NCBI GenBank assembly: GCA_010093705.1 | Contig: MU006096.1 | Location: forward strand, 863,908-927,907 | DNA length: 64,000 nucleotides | Reading direction: 5' to 3' | From: Patellaria atrata CBS 101060 | Taxonomy: Eukaryota; Ascomycota; Dothideomycetes; Patellariales; Patellariaceae | Shown here: in pieces, positions 22,680 through 34,207 of the stretch | Layout: each line of letters begins with the position of its first letter | Numbering within the stretch: the first letter of the stretch is position 1 | Notes under the pieces: generated by a model | Seen by the model: only the letters and a program-made list of their open reading frames with translations | What the model was told of the DNA's origin: nothing | Database searches by the model: none | Program-made: the position numbers and the translations under genes

Positions 22680-23678
22680 ATAGATTACTTCGACGGAGAG
22701 ACTTTGTCCAATAGGGAAACGTGGCAGATCATGGACGGCTAATTTCTTACGACTGAATCTCCAAGCTTCATGTTCCGCCATCTCGTATAGTCGTCCTTGT
22801 GTCTGATCATGCTCTGAGAGCAATATCTCTTCAGCCCATCAAGAGACAAATTAGAGCGTGAAGTATCCCAGAATCCCGTATCGGTTATACGAAAGCGAAG
22901 TATGTCCGCAGTATACGGAAAAGGGGGCGAGAAATGATATTCAAGAACAGAGACGGGCGGTGAACATTCCAAATGCGCACCCATATGCCGATAAAAGAAC
23001 TCTGGATCAGCACTCAATGCTGAGCTAATGTGATTTAGCCATTGAGGGGAAAGATAACCTTTGAGGAAAATCATTCTCCCTTTAGATTCTATCGGCTTCA
23101 ATGTTTGCGGTGCTATGTTACAGATCTTGGAAGATGCTCTGGATGTGTTTCCGTGCTCATTGTTACATTGTGGAGCTTGCTCACAAGGTCCAACAGCGAC
23201 GGAACCTATAAACGTCGAGAAATCGTCTGGAACTAAAAAATGCTTTGTGCGAGAGGGGTTCGTTCGGGGTTTGGTTAGATCATATAATGTCATAAATTCG
23301 GCCTTACCACCAATTATCTCGCTTTTCAACCCGTCTGGATAATAAGACTGGTAAGGAGAGATCAGAAATCTGCCCAGTCGATCGTAATGCAATCCTGAAT
23401 AGGCCAAGTCACCGGCACCTAGTTTCAAATAGATGTAGACTTGACGAAAATAGAGCTCAGGAGGCGATACTGAAGCTAATGTTAGCAAATGACGAGAGAA
23501 TAATCTTCTCAACCGCTGGACGTACCGGTACATTCGAGTCTATTCCACTGTTGACCCGCAAACTACAAGTCCAATTTTCTGACCTTATCAGTCGCTCGTT
23601 CCAATCAGCATCCTGCGGGTGTTGTACTCGCTCGATTACTTGCTCTGAGGGTGTAATAGCATGAGATTGAACTGGCAT
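22680..23678 (-). pseudogene. Broken CorA-like-family protein (N-terminal domain only)
   Basis: The translated pieces match the N-terminal region of the large fungal 'CorA-like Mg2+ transporter' hypothetical family: WNERLIRSENWTCSLRV, ELYFRQVYIYLKLGAGDLAY, GRMIFLKGYLSPQWLNHISS, DPEFFYRHMGAHLE, MKLGDSVVR and then LAVHDLPRF. The pieces lie in different frames. One break is near 23470, where SIASPPELYF would join by a one-base shift; I could not make a phase-correct intron there. A second is near 22742, where GDSVVR and KLAVHD are separated by a one-base loss in an A-run. The C-terminal part with the membrane helices is missing. It is therefore a relic, unless both shifts are sequencing errors. 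Confidence 0.6.
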
Positions 23679-25103
23679 AATTCCCCATCAACTATTGAAT
23701 CAGCTATGATCACGTTAGACAAATCAAAGAGCTCTGTCCTAGTGTATATGAAAGAATAGCCACGGAACTACTGAGAATTGATGTGAGACTCGATAAAGGT
23801 GCTCTCTTTAGTACAATACCGTTAACGCGAGGCTAGAGTAGAACTATGGAGTCTATAGTCCACCAGCCATATTTGTATAAGGAAATCGCCCCAGGAGAAT
23901 GTATAGTACAGTACAAGTAGAGTCCGAAAGTTGCAGTATGACAGACCTATGCATGACCGGTGAAGACAGAGTAAGGATTGGTTAGGGGATATAAGAAATG
24001 CGGAGGCCACGAATCGTAACTAATCCATCGAATTTTATATTTTCACTGTGGCTTTCCTCGAGGGACAACAATTGAGATCACTATTGGTATTGATGAAGTA
24101 CATGCTGATAGGGCTATTCTTTCAGTACTAGTCTTCTTGTAGAACTACTCCTGAAATCTACCAAATAGTATGTTAGGCACAGCGATGGTTCGTTCACTAT
24201 TATTCCGTATGGTCCGTAATTTGTATCTCCATCGTACCCTATCTTCAAATCTGGCTTAACGTCTCCTAAGTATTCTATTCTAGAGTACGTACCTAGCGTA
24301 ATAAATATTTAAATAGTTTTCTTCGCGCGCGCACAGTTTGGGGAGCAACAAGTGTTTACAGATTCTACTGTGAGACAATTTTCGGAACACCCTCGATGCA
24401 GACTGACCATGTAATTTTCAGCCACTTCCTGCAGCCGAGAACATGCGTCCAATAAGTTTGACACAAGGAACCGCCTTTGACCATAGCAGCCTTGGGTTGG
24501 CATGTATCAAGCAGACATATATGGATCTGGCAAATATTTCAACTATTCGTTGGATTATCCAATGGACTAGAAAAGGTAGCTGTGCTGATGCGTTCTTGAT
24601 GCATTCTTGATGCAGTTTGCCTTCCGAGAATGAGTGGCACTCCGTTGCTCTAATCTGTCTATCTATGGATGTCAGAAGGAACAGGAGGGGTCAGAGATGC
24701 TGTGATAAAGCTGATAATCTTAATCCTAGTGACTCAAGACAAAGGAAATCTTTTACGAGCGTTAGTTCCGAGATGATGTTGGGGGAAGCGACCGATGTTG
24801 TTACAAAGCATCACAACATTAAAAAATGATTTTGAAGTACCCAGGGGTACTAAAGGCCGTCTACCGTATTGGAGAATACACTACGCTCCAGGAAGGCATC
24901 GAGTAAGCTGATATACTATCAGGAGATGAGTCTGAAGCTAATACCTCTGCAGCGTAGCGATCATCCCAAGAGTTTGTACTGACAATCCTCAAGATTGCCA
25001 TCAGAGGGAATGGGAATGGGTCAAGCGTTAATAGCAGCAGCCACCGCAAATACACTCGAGTCCTTCTCTTCAATTATAAACTTGAGATCGATGGTTCATC
25101 ATT
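23679..25103. other. AT-rich gene-poor interval
   Basis: About 1.4 kb with only short random open stretches. No RNA gene, repeat or transposon end was recognised. Confidence 0.5.
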
Positions 25104-25967
25104 ATGGCGCCAGCTAAGATCCTTGCACTCATATATATAATTGAGGGGAAGGTTGATGAAGCCGACAGACATTTATCCTTGAAGAAAGGAACACGATTCT
25201 TAGCAAGGACGACAGAGCAACATTGGAGTGAGTGCTCTTCATGAATCAACCCAGCTCCACTGACAAAGATAATTCGGGAGCTCTATGGCGGGCTATGGGA
25301 AAGATCCGTAGTACCCAACAGAAGTATGACGACGCTCTAGAGTGTTGTGAGAGGGCCGTAGAGAATCTCAAAATTATCATTGGTGATAAACATTACATGA
25401 CCGGGGATTGCTTTCACGATCTGTCCCTAGCATTCTCGAGGAAAAATAACCCTTCGAAAGCTCTGTAAGTTCATCTCAATTTTTGAGACTTCCTATCACT
25501 TCACTACGGTCACGTCGACATTCCTGGGCCCCTGAACTCGTAGCCTTTGACTTTGGTGAACGGCCTAAGTCCTGCGTCTGGGAGGGTATCATCCTTATAG
25601 TCTCGAACTTCTTGTACAGGGGAATCAGAGAGAACCTTTTGAGAGCAAGCATACAGTGAAAAATACCACGACCGCAGGAGGAATATTGTCTGACGTTTTC
25701 TAAAAGCACTATGCTGATAACTTTTAGGAAAAATCTTTCCAAGGCGATTCAAGCATTTGGGGATGCCCCGTATCGTCAAGAACAAGCCGCCCGAGTATTG
25801 TGGAAGAAGGGAAGGTGTTGAAGGACACAGGCAATACTCTGGAAGCGAAAGCATTGCTTGGGAAAGCAATGAAGATCCGTAAGATCGTTGTGCCAGATGA
25901 TAATCGAGAAGAGCAAGTCTTGATGGACAAACACTGGGATGAACTAATCTTCTATTACTCCCGTTGA
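25104..25967 (+). pseudogene. Decayed tetratricopeptide-repeat (TPR) gene
   Basis: TPR-like pieces appear in order: EGKVDEADRHLS, then (another frame) ERNTILSKDDRATL, then SGALWRAMGKIRSTQQKYDD with ALECCERAVENLKIIIGDKH, then after a candidate intron (25467-25728, GTAAGT...TTTTAG) LKNLSKAIQAFG and ARVLWKKG, and last (another frame) KVLKDTGNTLEAKALLGKAM ending FYYSR. A one-base loss near 25815 breaks the penultimate repeat. An earlier shift near 25185 breaks the first. The only way to join the piece before 25230 is a 27-nt GT-AG segment, too short for an intron here. The whole reads as a degenerate member of the fungal TPR/NB-TPR-type families. Confidence 0.55.
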
Positions 25968-26436
25968 GCTTGTATTCTTATTGTAGCTTTTAGGGAGATT
26001 GAGAAAGGAATAATCCTTTAAGGTCCATGGTTCAGGGTTCATTATTTTGCTTTCTTCTTCCTGGAATTAACGAGGGCAATTTGGGATACTGGATCTCTTA
26101 CATACAATTATATCTCTAGAGTTATAATAAAGATTGGCATTGTACCTATTCCACCACTATGCACAGCAGGATGATGTGAGGATAAAGTCAAGCTCTACTT
26201 GCTTGTAGCGTGCAAGCTTACCCTATATGGTTAACTGGTCCATAGGTGTAGGTAGGCAAGAAAAGTATAAGCGGATAAGCCAGTTGGATTTTGATGTCAC
26301 TTGCGAGAGATATTTAGGGTAGGATACATGTTGTAATAATTGATTGATCAAATAACCGAAGCCTATCATATCACTCAAGGTATACTAGAACTGTAGTATT
26401 TCGCATCTCTGACCGAAAGTTACCGGATCTACTCGC
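25968..26436. other. Intergenic, nothing recognised
   Basis: AT-rich spacer between the TPR relic and the 154-aa gene on the other strand. Confidence 0.45.
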
Positions 26437-26901
26437 TCATAGGCCAGCATAATCGTCTACGGAATTTGCAAAGCGTCGAGGATGGACCGCTTGAATCTCA
26501 CTAAGCAATTCATATGCCTTCTTTGCAAATGTTTCCGGATCCGCATCGATACAATTTATTAAGGTCGCTAAAGCAGCCTCAACTACACGATTTTCCATCA
26601 GCACACTAATAGCGTCATCGTTTGTGGTGACTTCTGTTTCCTCCCCCTTCTTCCTTGCACATTGGGGACTTATCTCTCTAACACGAAACCAGGCTATCAA
26701 TGATTCCACGTAGAGAATTCCAAGAGCGAGTGTTGGAGCTTTGACTCGGCCATACACATAGTTTGCCTCAGCGTCCCCAAAGCGCTCGTTAAAGGTTTTG
26801 GCTTCGTAGATAATAGAGCGAAGGTCTTTCCATTCGGTCGGGTAACCAAATGGGTTTTCAGGATCAGATTCCGCCTCAACGGTCAAGTTTGGGACAGGCA
26901 T
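26437..26901 (-). CDS. Small hypothetical protein, 154 aa
   Basis: A single exon without signal peptide or membrane segment. The sequence is balanced and helical (YPTEWKDLRSIIYEAKTFNE; VVEAALATLINCID), unlike the random open stretches around it. The ATG at 26901 has an acceptable context and the end, VHPRRFANSVDDYAGL, looks designed rather than random. I do not recognise the family. It sits alone between the TPR relic and POP5. No function is proposed. Confidence 0.5.
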   Translation of the reverse strand: MPVPNLTVEAESDPENPFGYPTEWKDLRSIIYEAKTFNERFGDAEANYVYGRVKAPTLALGILYVESLIAWFRVREISPQCARKKGEETEVTTNDDAISVLMENRVVEAALATLINCIDADPETFAKKAYELLSEIQAVHPRRFANSVDDYAGL

Positions 26902-27287
26902 GATGATATGTGTGGATTAATTGGTGGATGTGGTAATGCGAAGCCACCGGCTTTGAAGTATGGATATTATCCTGTTGAAGATGGGGACTGAGCTGCTGTA
27001 CTCGCAGATAGAGTATCATTTTAAAGTAAGGGGAAGACGGGGAGTTATCGGGAACTCAGGGCATCATTTCCCAAGTTTCGAGGATTTTGATCGATTGCTT
27101 TCTGATTTCACCAACTCATTGAGTCATTTCGCAAACATAATACTTTGATCGAAATGTGTAAGATCCCCATCGTTCCCACGACAGCAATTGGACAGTGCTG
27201 GTTAAACGGGAGCAAAATCTCCAGATTGGCATGTCTTCCGTTGGCCTATGGGTCTAATGCAAATTCCACGTATCGAAGTTCGTATTT
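26902..27287. other. Intergenic, nothing recognised
   Basis: Upstream region of the 154-aa gene and 3' flank of POP5. Confidence 0.45.
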
Positions 27288-27971
27288 TCAGTCCTCGTCA
27301 GCATAATCCTCCATATCATCATCTTCATCGTCTTCGTCGTCAAGGTCATCGTCATCATCATCATCATCAATCCGCTCCATGGTCACTGGAACACCCAAAT
27401 CCTCTCCAACTTCTTCGACCTCGGCTATGCCCTCCTCCCCGAACTTCTTCCCTACCACCTTCAATCTCTCATCTTCTTCTTTTGCTTGCCTAATAATCTT
27501 CCTCGCTCTTGCAATAGCCTCTTCCTCAACCTTCTTAATTGTGCCTGACACCCTAATAACTCTGATTACACACGGCGTATCAATAGGCTTCGGTAGCTTC
27601 GTCATGAACGACAAAGCGGCCCAAACAAGCCGGTAGTGTTGTCGCGAAATGCGTATAATAGCGGTCGACGTGGCAGTAGAAAGATAAACGACTGTTCAAC
27701 TATCAACATCTGTGACGAATTTAAGGGGATAGCTTGATGTACTTTTTAGCCCTGATGCTATCATTCCGGCACCCCAATCACCAAATAGATAGGCGACATC
27801 ATCCTCAATCGCTCTCCTGAGTATATGCGGAGTCAGTCTGTCAGGTGTAGGACGGTGGAATTGGATCACAGCTGGGACAGCTTCATCGGCAGTGGATTGC
27901 GGGAGCTTCGCATTGGGCTTTTCAGGGTAGAGGATATTGCAAAGGAGGTATCGGTGCTTGATGCGGACCAT
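27288..27971 (-). CDS. pop5: RNase P/MRP protein subunit Pop5
   Basis: Exons are 27743-27971 and 27288-27691 (210 aa). The 51-nt intron begins GTACAT and ends TTGAACAG. Pop5 is a core protein of RNase P and RNase MRP, which process tRNA 5' ends and pre-rRNA in the nucleus. The start MVRIKHRYLLCNILYP is the family hallmark. FHRPTPDRLTPHILRRAI, GDWGAGMIASGLK, TATSTAIIR and HYRLVWAALSFMTKLP follow in the normal order. CVIRVIRVSGTIKK matches the conserved C-terminal strand. After it comes a fungal extension with a Lys/Glu helix and an Asp-rich end (DDDDDDDDLDDEDDEDDDME, encoded by a GAT/GAC run). Length is close to fungal orthologues. Confidence 0.93.
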
Positions 27972-28803
27972 TTTTACTCATCTCGGTTTAAGGAACCTCA
28001 AAAACTCTTGGAATGCTTCCTGTCGTTGAAGAATTATAGCTGTCGCGTACAGAAGCATAAACGCGAAGTACGAAGAGAGAGAGTACGAAAACATTGCGGC
28101 ATCCACCCCGCCAATACTGGCTCGCTAAAGGCGCCCAAGTATGGCAAGTTTGGGGTGTCTTCAAGACTTCAACGCCCTCATCAGAGCACCCTTTAAAAGC
28201 TCCAAGCCCCCCTGGCCAACTCTATCGTGCACGATTGATCATCCGCTCGCTTTCGTGTTCGTATTCAGATGCGACGTTCGACGATATCTTCATTTTTACT
28301 TATTGTAGATAATCTGAAGCAGCAGGAGGGCTTTCGTGTATGCAAGCCCCGGTCTTGTCCTGCTGGTCCAGACAGCCCTAACAGATTGAGTATTCTAGAA
28401 GGGAGGGGTTGATGAGATGCGGACATGGATTAAGTGGGATATTTGATCTATAAAGCTTGAGGTGGCATATATGAGGGGCAATTCTGATGCAGTTGATGAT
28501 ATTTGCTACCAGAATTGGGGATAGGATATATTAAGATATCATGGGAATTATGGGACTTACGGATAGGGGCTCCCTGTACACTTTGATGTCTCAGACTCTA
28601 GGAATATGGACGTAACATTCGTAAGACATCCTCACTAGTTCCACCCTCTCAGGCCTACGAGAGGCCCTAACAACTGTTTCACCACGCAAGACTGCATAAG
28701 ACGTTCTACGAACTTGTTCTTTGATCCCAAAGCAGATATAGCACCGTGGCTACGTCAATGCAAGAGCAAGACAAGCGCCTTAGGTCGAGTGAACGGAAGG
28801 GTA
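27972..28803. other. Intergenic, nothing recognised
   Basis: About 830 bp between POP5 (promoter side) and the 3' end of cnxE. No gene or repeat was recognised. Confidence 0.45.
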
Positions 28804-31075
28804 TCAACTTAAATCACTGACCAACTTCCCCATCACTAATGCCTCAACCCTCTCTCCCTTTTTCAAATTCCCCTCGCGAGCAGGAAGACATAGCAGGGCG
28901 TTCGCGCTCTTGAAGCTCCCTATTCTTGAACTTCGCTGTCCGCCTGTGGTAACAGCATACAGCAACCCATCCCCTTTGGCCATCACCACTGCCCGTTGGT
29001 ATTCCGCTCTCTGAGGATCTAATCGAACGTCCTGATCCAATGTCACAGACACCTTTGGCAATCCTGCAGGACTGACCCCAGAAGCCTGATGAAGTGACGG
29101 AAGGACGAAGAGCTGGAATGTGACCACCGCGGAGGCGGGGTTCCCGGGAAGGGAGAAGATAATCTTAGTCCTTCGTTCTCCAGCATTGTCCTTGAATGGG
29201 ACAGTGGCAAAAGTTGTGGGTTTGCCAGGTTTCATAGAGACGCGGCCGAAATGGATCGTTCCCCCAAGTTGACGTTCGATTGTTGGTTTGAGGAGGTCAA
29301 GTTCACCCATCGAAACGCCACCACTGGTGATTATTACATCAACTCTGCGGAGAGCATCACGAAGAGTCTCTTCTAAAGCTCCGGGCCTGTGTAAATTAGC
29401 AGATCGTCAGATAGGTAGATATCCCGAGACATACTTATCAGAGGCTATCCCTAGGTCTAGAGCTTCAAATCCAGATGTCTTGACGGCCGTGAGAAGCGTT
29501 GGTCGGTTCGTGTCCCGTACTTCGCCCAACCTCAATGGCCCGGCTCTATCGTGCTGTACAACCTCATCGCCAGTGCTCAATACACCAACCACGGGTTTGC
29601 GATACACTGATACCTCTGATATACCTACGGATGCCAGAAGACCGAATTCGCCTCCTACAGCAGTAATCCCCTCACCCCTTTCCATAATCACATCACCAGC
29701 TGCCACATCACTCCCAACCTCACGGACGTTCTCCCCGTCTTTGATGGCATCGGTAAGTATCTCTATTTCCTTCTCTTCGGCCCCATCTTCTGTCTTGCTT
29801 CTCAATATAGTGTCTTCAACCATCACTACAGCACTTGCCCCTGGCGGAAGTGGTGCGCCTGTCGTTATTCTTGCAATTTGCCCTTCTTGCAAGGGTGGTA
29901 TCTCTCCAGCTTGCGCATGTGAAATCAGTGCCACAGGGTAGATTCCTTTGGGGAAGGTGCCAGAGGAAGGTATCTTCACGGCATAACCATCCACAATACT
30001 TGCTCTGAATGCGGGCACAGATTCCGCGGCCTTAACATCCTCTGCTAAGACCTGTCCTACTAAACCCTCGTCTACCTTAGACCCCTTGATGATAGGTGAT
30101 GGCGTCTGCTCAGAAATAAGTCTTAATGCATCCTCAACAGATAACATGGGATAAGGGGATTTCCTGTAGCGCCTTGAGGCACCAGCGCTCGGATCATTCG
30201 ACAGAGGAATAGAATTTGGATCTGTATGAGCCTTTGGTCCCGAATGTCCGCCATACCCATGCCCATGCCCGTGGCCATGAGCATGGTGATGATGGTGTCC
30301 GACAGATGACTTAGACTGAGTAGTCGATGAATCTGGAGCTACACCGGCCTCTTTCTCCAACTTTTTGACACCACCAGAGTGGATTTGCCGTGAATCAGCA
30401 CCGGCAGCTTGTATGCATGCATGTGGGAGAAGTTTGAATACGGCTTCCAGGTTCTCCCTTGCCCCTTTTGGCGAGCCAGGAAGAGTCAGGATTAATGACT
30501 TGTTTCTTACTCCAGCAACGGGACGGGACATCATTGCAACTAAACAACATTTCAGTCATTTTATTAGATACTGAATGGAAGGAGCGGACGAACATGGTGT
30601 TATTTTCAATGACGAAGCGAGCATCTTATGACTACAATATCCTTAGCACTTGACTATTAGAAAAAGTAAATAGGGAATATACACAAGTCCAGATGCGTGC
30701 TTATGAACCAATGGAGTCACTGCCTGCTTGTATATCAGCCTTTCCTTCTCCAAAATTCATTTCCAGCGCCAGTTCTGTATTGTCCATAGACAAATTCAAA
30801 CATACCTCTGGAGTGACATCCTTCACAGCAAATCCCGTACCTCCACTGGTAACAATCAGATTAACCACTTCATCTCCCGAATCTGCCCAGCGTTGAATCA
30901 CACGCTGGATATCGATGACATTATCCGGGACGATTTCGGTTTTAGCGACCTCCCATTGCTTCTTATCGTCATCATTGAAAACGGAGCTTAGAATGGGAAT
31001 CGTAGAATCTGTTGTGGTATCTTTGAATGCGGTTTCTGAAATGATTAATATTGCAGCGTGGAGTTTTGAGGACAT
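28804..31075 (-). CDS. cnxE: Gephyrin-type molybdenum cofactor biosynthesis protein CnxE
   Basis: Five exons: 30806-31075, 30683-30723, 30594-30631, 29435-30539 and 28804-29386 (678 aa). Exons 2 and 3 are only 41 and 38 nt. They are required to rebuild the conserved string [33 protein letters not shown]. CnxE fuses the MogA-like domain (adenylates molybdopterin; residues 1-190, [32 protein letters not shown]) and the MoeA-like domain (inserts molybdate; about 250-678, [42 protein letters not shown]). The linker carries a His/Gly run ([19 protein letters not shown]). The product serves nitrate reductase and other molybdoenzymes. The 3' domain order and length are normal. Confidence 0.94.
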
Positions 31076-31508
31076 AGTGATTGTAGTAAAGATTGGGAGA
31101 TAATGATGAGGTTCATGTAGGTAGCTGAGACTGAGACTCGACCTGTTTATATAATAACCTCCCGAGGGAGGTTTTGATACATAAAGCATGACTTTATTCT
31201 CAACATCTTATAAACGAAGCTCGTGTTTGCTGGACAGTTTAAGAGCTGAAGTGAATAATTTCATTCCACTACCAGATCTAGTTATCTAAGCTAACAGTGA
31301 CATCATGATACAGGTCATATATACAGTTCAGTAAGTGAATATCTCCCAGAATTAGCTCGCGAGCCCAGTATTTTAAACACCGCAATTACGTATCTAGTAC
31401 TCATACTCCATGCTTCCCCATGATAAACAGTAGCCGCAAGGTTGTTTTGCAATAATGCAACATAACCGCAAAAGGGTTCTCTTTGTGCTTGGTAATATCG
31501 TATCGCCC
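31076..31508. other. Intergenic between cnxE and VMA16
   Basis: Promoter of cnxE and 3' flank of VMA16. Nothing else was recognised. Confidence 0.45.
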
Positions 31509-32326
31509 CTATTCGAAATCATTGGCCTTTCCAGAGACCAGCAGACCAATGATGAGGCCGAAAAGCCCAAGAACTGAGCTGAAAATCTCAATAACAAGGA
31601 CCTTGACGAACCTGCATATCAATAGATCAGCATTCTGAGGTTTCTTGAAGTAGTAGATGTGAGAACATGGGCTCTTACAGTGTAGGATCTGCTGCATCGG
31701 CTAATGCAGCACTGCTTCCATTTATACCCACAGATATACCGCATATCAGGTTGCACATACCCACCGTTATCCCCGACCAAAACAGAGCGAAGCCAGTGTA
31801 GTAGTTTGACCCTGAGTATCTCGTCTCTTCAGTGACCTGCTTGAGCTTCGCGGAGAATACAATAGACATGATGACGCCGTAGATAGCGACGACCTCGCAA
31901 AAGATGATGGAAATAAGGTTCTTGGTTCGGATCCTTGGTGCCTTGACACCGCCGCCCAAAATTGATGTACCGGTGATGAAGATGCCCCTAGAAAAGGAAT
32001 GTCAGGTGCGGTCATACTAGATTGGTGATTTCACTTACCATGCTGCTCCAACGACGGAAAGACCTATGCAGAGACCAATACCAATATCGGCCCAGGCATA
32101 GGGTGAGATACTTTCGAGAAAATCTCCAACCTGTCAAAAGAAATCAGCTATCATTCAAAGCTACCATCTGCTAAGGCGAACATTGAACGCTTCTCCCTCA
32201 TTGTTAAACAGCATATCTATCTCAAGTCAGCAGATACTCAAGCTATACCCTCTCAGCATACGACATACACAACCCTATCACCCCCAACGCCGTCGTTGCA
32301 CCGCCAACACCATATCGGAGACTCAT
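31509..32326 (-). CDS. vma16: V-type ATPase proteolipid subunit c'' (Vma16)
   Basis: Five exons: 32269-32326, 32182-32216 (35 nt), 32039-32130, 31679-31987 and 31509-31611 (198 aa). The tiny second exon restores [12 protein letters not shown] before [17 protein letters not shown]. This is a membrane subunit of the proton-conducting V0 rotor that acidifies the vacuole. Key strings are [50 protein letters not shown] (the proton-binding Glu) and the last helix [20 protein letters not shown]. Length fits the fungal orthologue (about 200 aa). It is divergent from TOA2, with 242 bp between start codons. Confidence 0.95.
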
Positions 32327-32568
32327 CTTGGGAGAGCCGTAGTAGAGACCGAAATATTCGTGATTGGAAATCAGGTAGTGAAATGGAGATGCCCAAATGA
32401 ACGATCAGAATCCTAACTAGAGGACGCAGTCCATCTGATAGCATCCCGGATGCGTATGGTAAGTTCCGGCTTGGCATAACGGCCCACTCTTTGTAAATCT
32501 CCAAGCCCGCATCTCTTTAACTCTCTACAACTCACTCCCTACAACAAACCACAACTACGCAAAACATC
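32327..32568. promoter_or_regulatory. Divergent promoter region of VMA16 and TOA2
   Basis: The 242 bp between the two ATGs must hold both promoters. A CT-rich stretch precedes the TOA2 start (32500-32550). No TATA box was clearly seen. Confidence 0.6.
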
Positions 32569-33024
32569 ATGGCTGAAACTAGACAGTATTATGAGCTCTA
32601 CCGTCGTAGCAGGTACAAGCCCTGCCCTCCGCAGGCATTTTCCTTCTATTAACGCAGAAGCAGCCTCGGTGGCGCACTCACGGACACGCTCGATGGACTA
32701 ATCACCGACCGTCGCATCGAGCCCCAGCTGGCCATGAAGATCGTCGCAAACTTTGATAAAGCGGTTGCGGATGTACTTGCAGAGAAAGTCAAGTCACGGC
32801 TCAGCTTCAAGGTGCTACTACCTCTTTCGAAGCCATTCCGGGTTGTGCTCTAGAGGCTAATATATGAGCTCATTTAGGGTCACCTAGACACCTACCGCTT
32901 CTGTGATGATGTCTGGACATTCATTATCAAGGATATCAACTTTAAGCTGGACAACTCGCAACAGATTCATTCCGATAGGGTCAAGATTGTGAGCTGTAGC
33001 AGCAAACGTCCGGGCGAAGCATAG
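32569..33024 (+). CDS. toa2: TFIIA small (gamma) subunit Toa2
   Basis: Exons are 32569-32612, 32664-32811 and 32878-33024 (112 aa). Introns are 51 and 66 nt with GTACAA/GCAG and GTGCTA/TTTAG ends. TFIIA stabilises TBP on promoters. The protein shows the N-terminal four-helix part ([58 protein letters not shown]) and the C-terminal beta barrel ([22 protein letters not shown]). Length and order are those of all Toa2 orthologues (about 110-120 aa). A conventional frame search misses it because each exon is under 150 nt. Confidence 0.95.
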
Positions 33025-33443
33025 AGAACTGCGGCGCAGCACATCTCTTTCTTTATGACTTACGATCAAATTGAACATCGACCGATAAACCTCCGCAATA
33101 TGTATATCCATGGAATTCGCTAGGAGTAAGCCCTCTTCGCACGAGAGCGGCAAGAGGAAAGGATACATTGGGGAGAGGAGGGATTCTTCTTTATGGAAGA
33201 AGATTCAGACGGAAAATCCAAATATACTCAATGGTTATTCATGATCGGTTCAGACAGTGATTGCATTTAAGGGTTAGCGGTTTGGTTTCATGGCCTAAGT
33301 GAAGGATACCAATTATGGGGTTGCGAATTTGGAGCCTCTCACACAAAGCATGGGCGGGTGTGAACATTGAGTTTACTTACTTGTATTTAGAAGGCGTCTT
33401 GTGTCTAGATATACCCGAATCGATTTAAACAGCATGACTGACT
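33025..33443. other. Intergenic between TOA2 and the TMEM42-like gene
   Basis: Convergent 3' flanks of TOA2 and the TMEM42-like gene. Nothing recognised. Confidence 0.45.
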
Positions 33444-34207
33444 TCAGCCTCCTACTTCCCTTTCCCTTTCCCCTTTCCCATCATCACTCCCAGAGCCCAT
33501 CTCCCCAACTTCATCCAGCTCCACACTGTCGCTTACCTCCCTATCACTCCCCTCATCACTGTCCCTATACCCAGCATCCACACTCGCCCTCGCAACCAAT
33601 GGCTCTCCCGCCGTCCCCGCATCCCCCTCCTCTTTCTTCTCACGCCCTTCCCTCGCCCCAATAACCACACTCCCCGCCACCAGCAGCGCCGCCCCTAACC
33701 ACCACAACCCCGGCAGCGCCTCGGAGAATATGATCGCGCCCAGGAACGCCGTGAGCATGAAGTTGGCGGACGTATTGATGACGGAGACGCGTACGGTCGA
33801 GGAAGCGAGCGTGAGGGCTCGCGTGAAGAGACCCCACATCACGCCGTTGAAAACGAGGTTGAGGACGAAGAAGAACTGTCACAGCGCCATGAGCCGTTAG
33901 TATAGCAGTAGAAATGCGCAGTGACATAGGGACTACGAGATGGTTTCGGGGAAACGAAGGTAGAACGTACGGCGCGCACGCCAAACTCGACAATCTTGTT
34001 ATCAGGGCTCATGCCGAAGAAGCCGGAGACACCGTGCGCCCATGTTGTCGTGAGCTCGGTCGTGGTTCTGAGAATCGAAGGTTAGCTAGGTGGGATGGAG
34101 GTTGTGGGGTTGGTTTACAGTTTTGCGAAGACGCCGTTGAAGGCTGCGCATGCGCCGCTTGCGATTGCTATGCCAATCCAGGCGGTCTTGGGTTTTGGGG
34201 GAGTCAT
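33444..34207 (-). CDS. TMEM42/EamA-like multi-pass membrane protein
   Basis: Exons are 34119-34207, 33971-34067 and 33444-33875 (205 aa). The introns (51 and 95 nt) carry GTAAAC and GTACGT donors. Seen in order: a first helix (AWIGIAIASGACAAFNGVFA), a loop with LTTTELTTTWAHG, a second helix FFFVLNLVFNGVMWGLF, a third STVRVSVINTSANFMLTAF and a fourth WWLGAALLVAGSVVIGA. The pattern matches TMEM42, a small relative of the EamA/drug-metabolite transporter superfamily. The C-terminal 60 residues are Asp/Glu/Ser-rich and cytosolic in character. Substrate and location are unknown. An upstream in-frame ATG (34333 area) could add about 40 residues; I prefer MTPPKPKTAW for its match to the family start. 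Confidence 0.8.
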
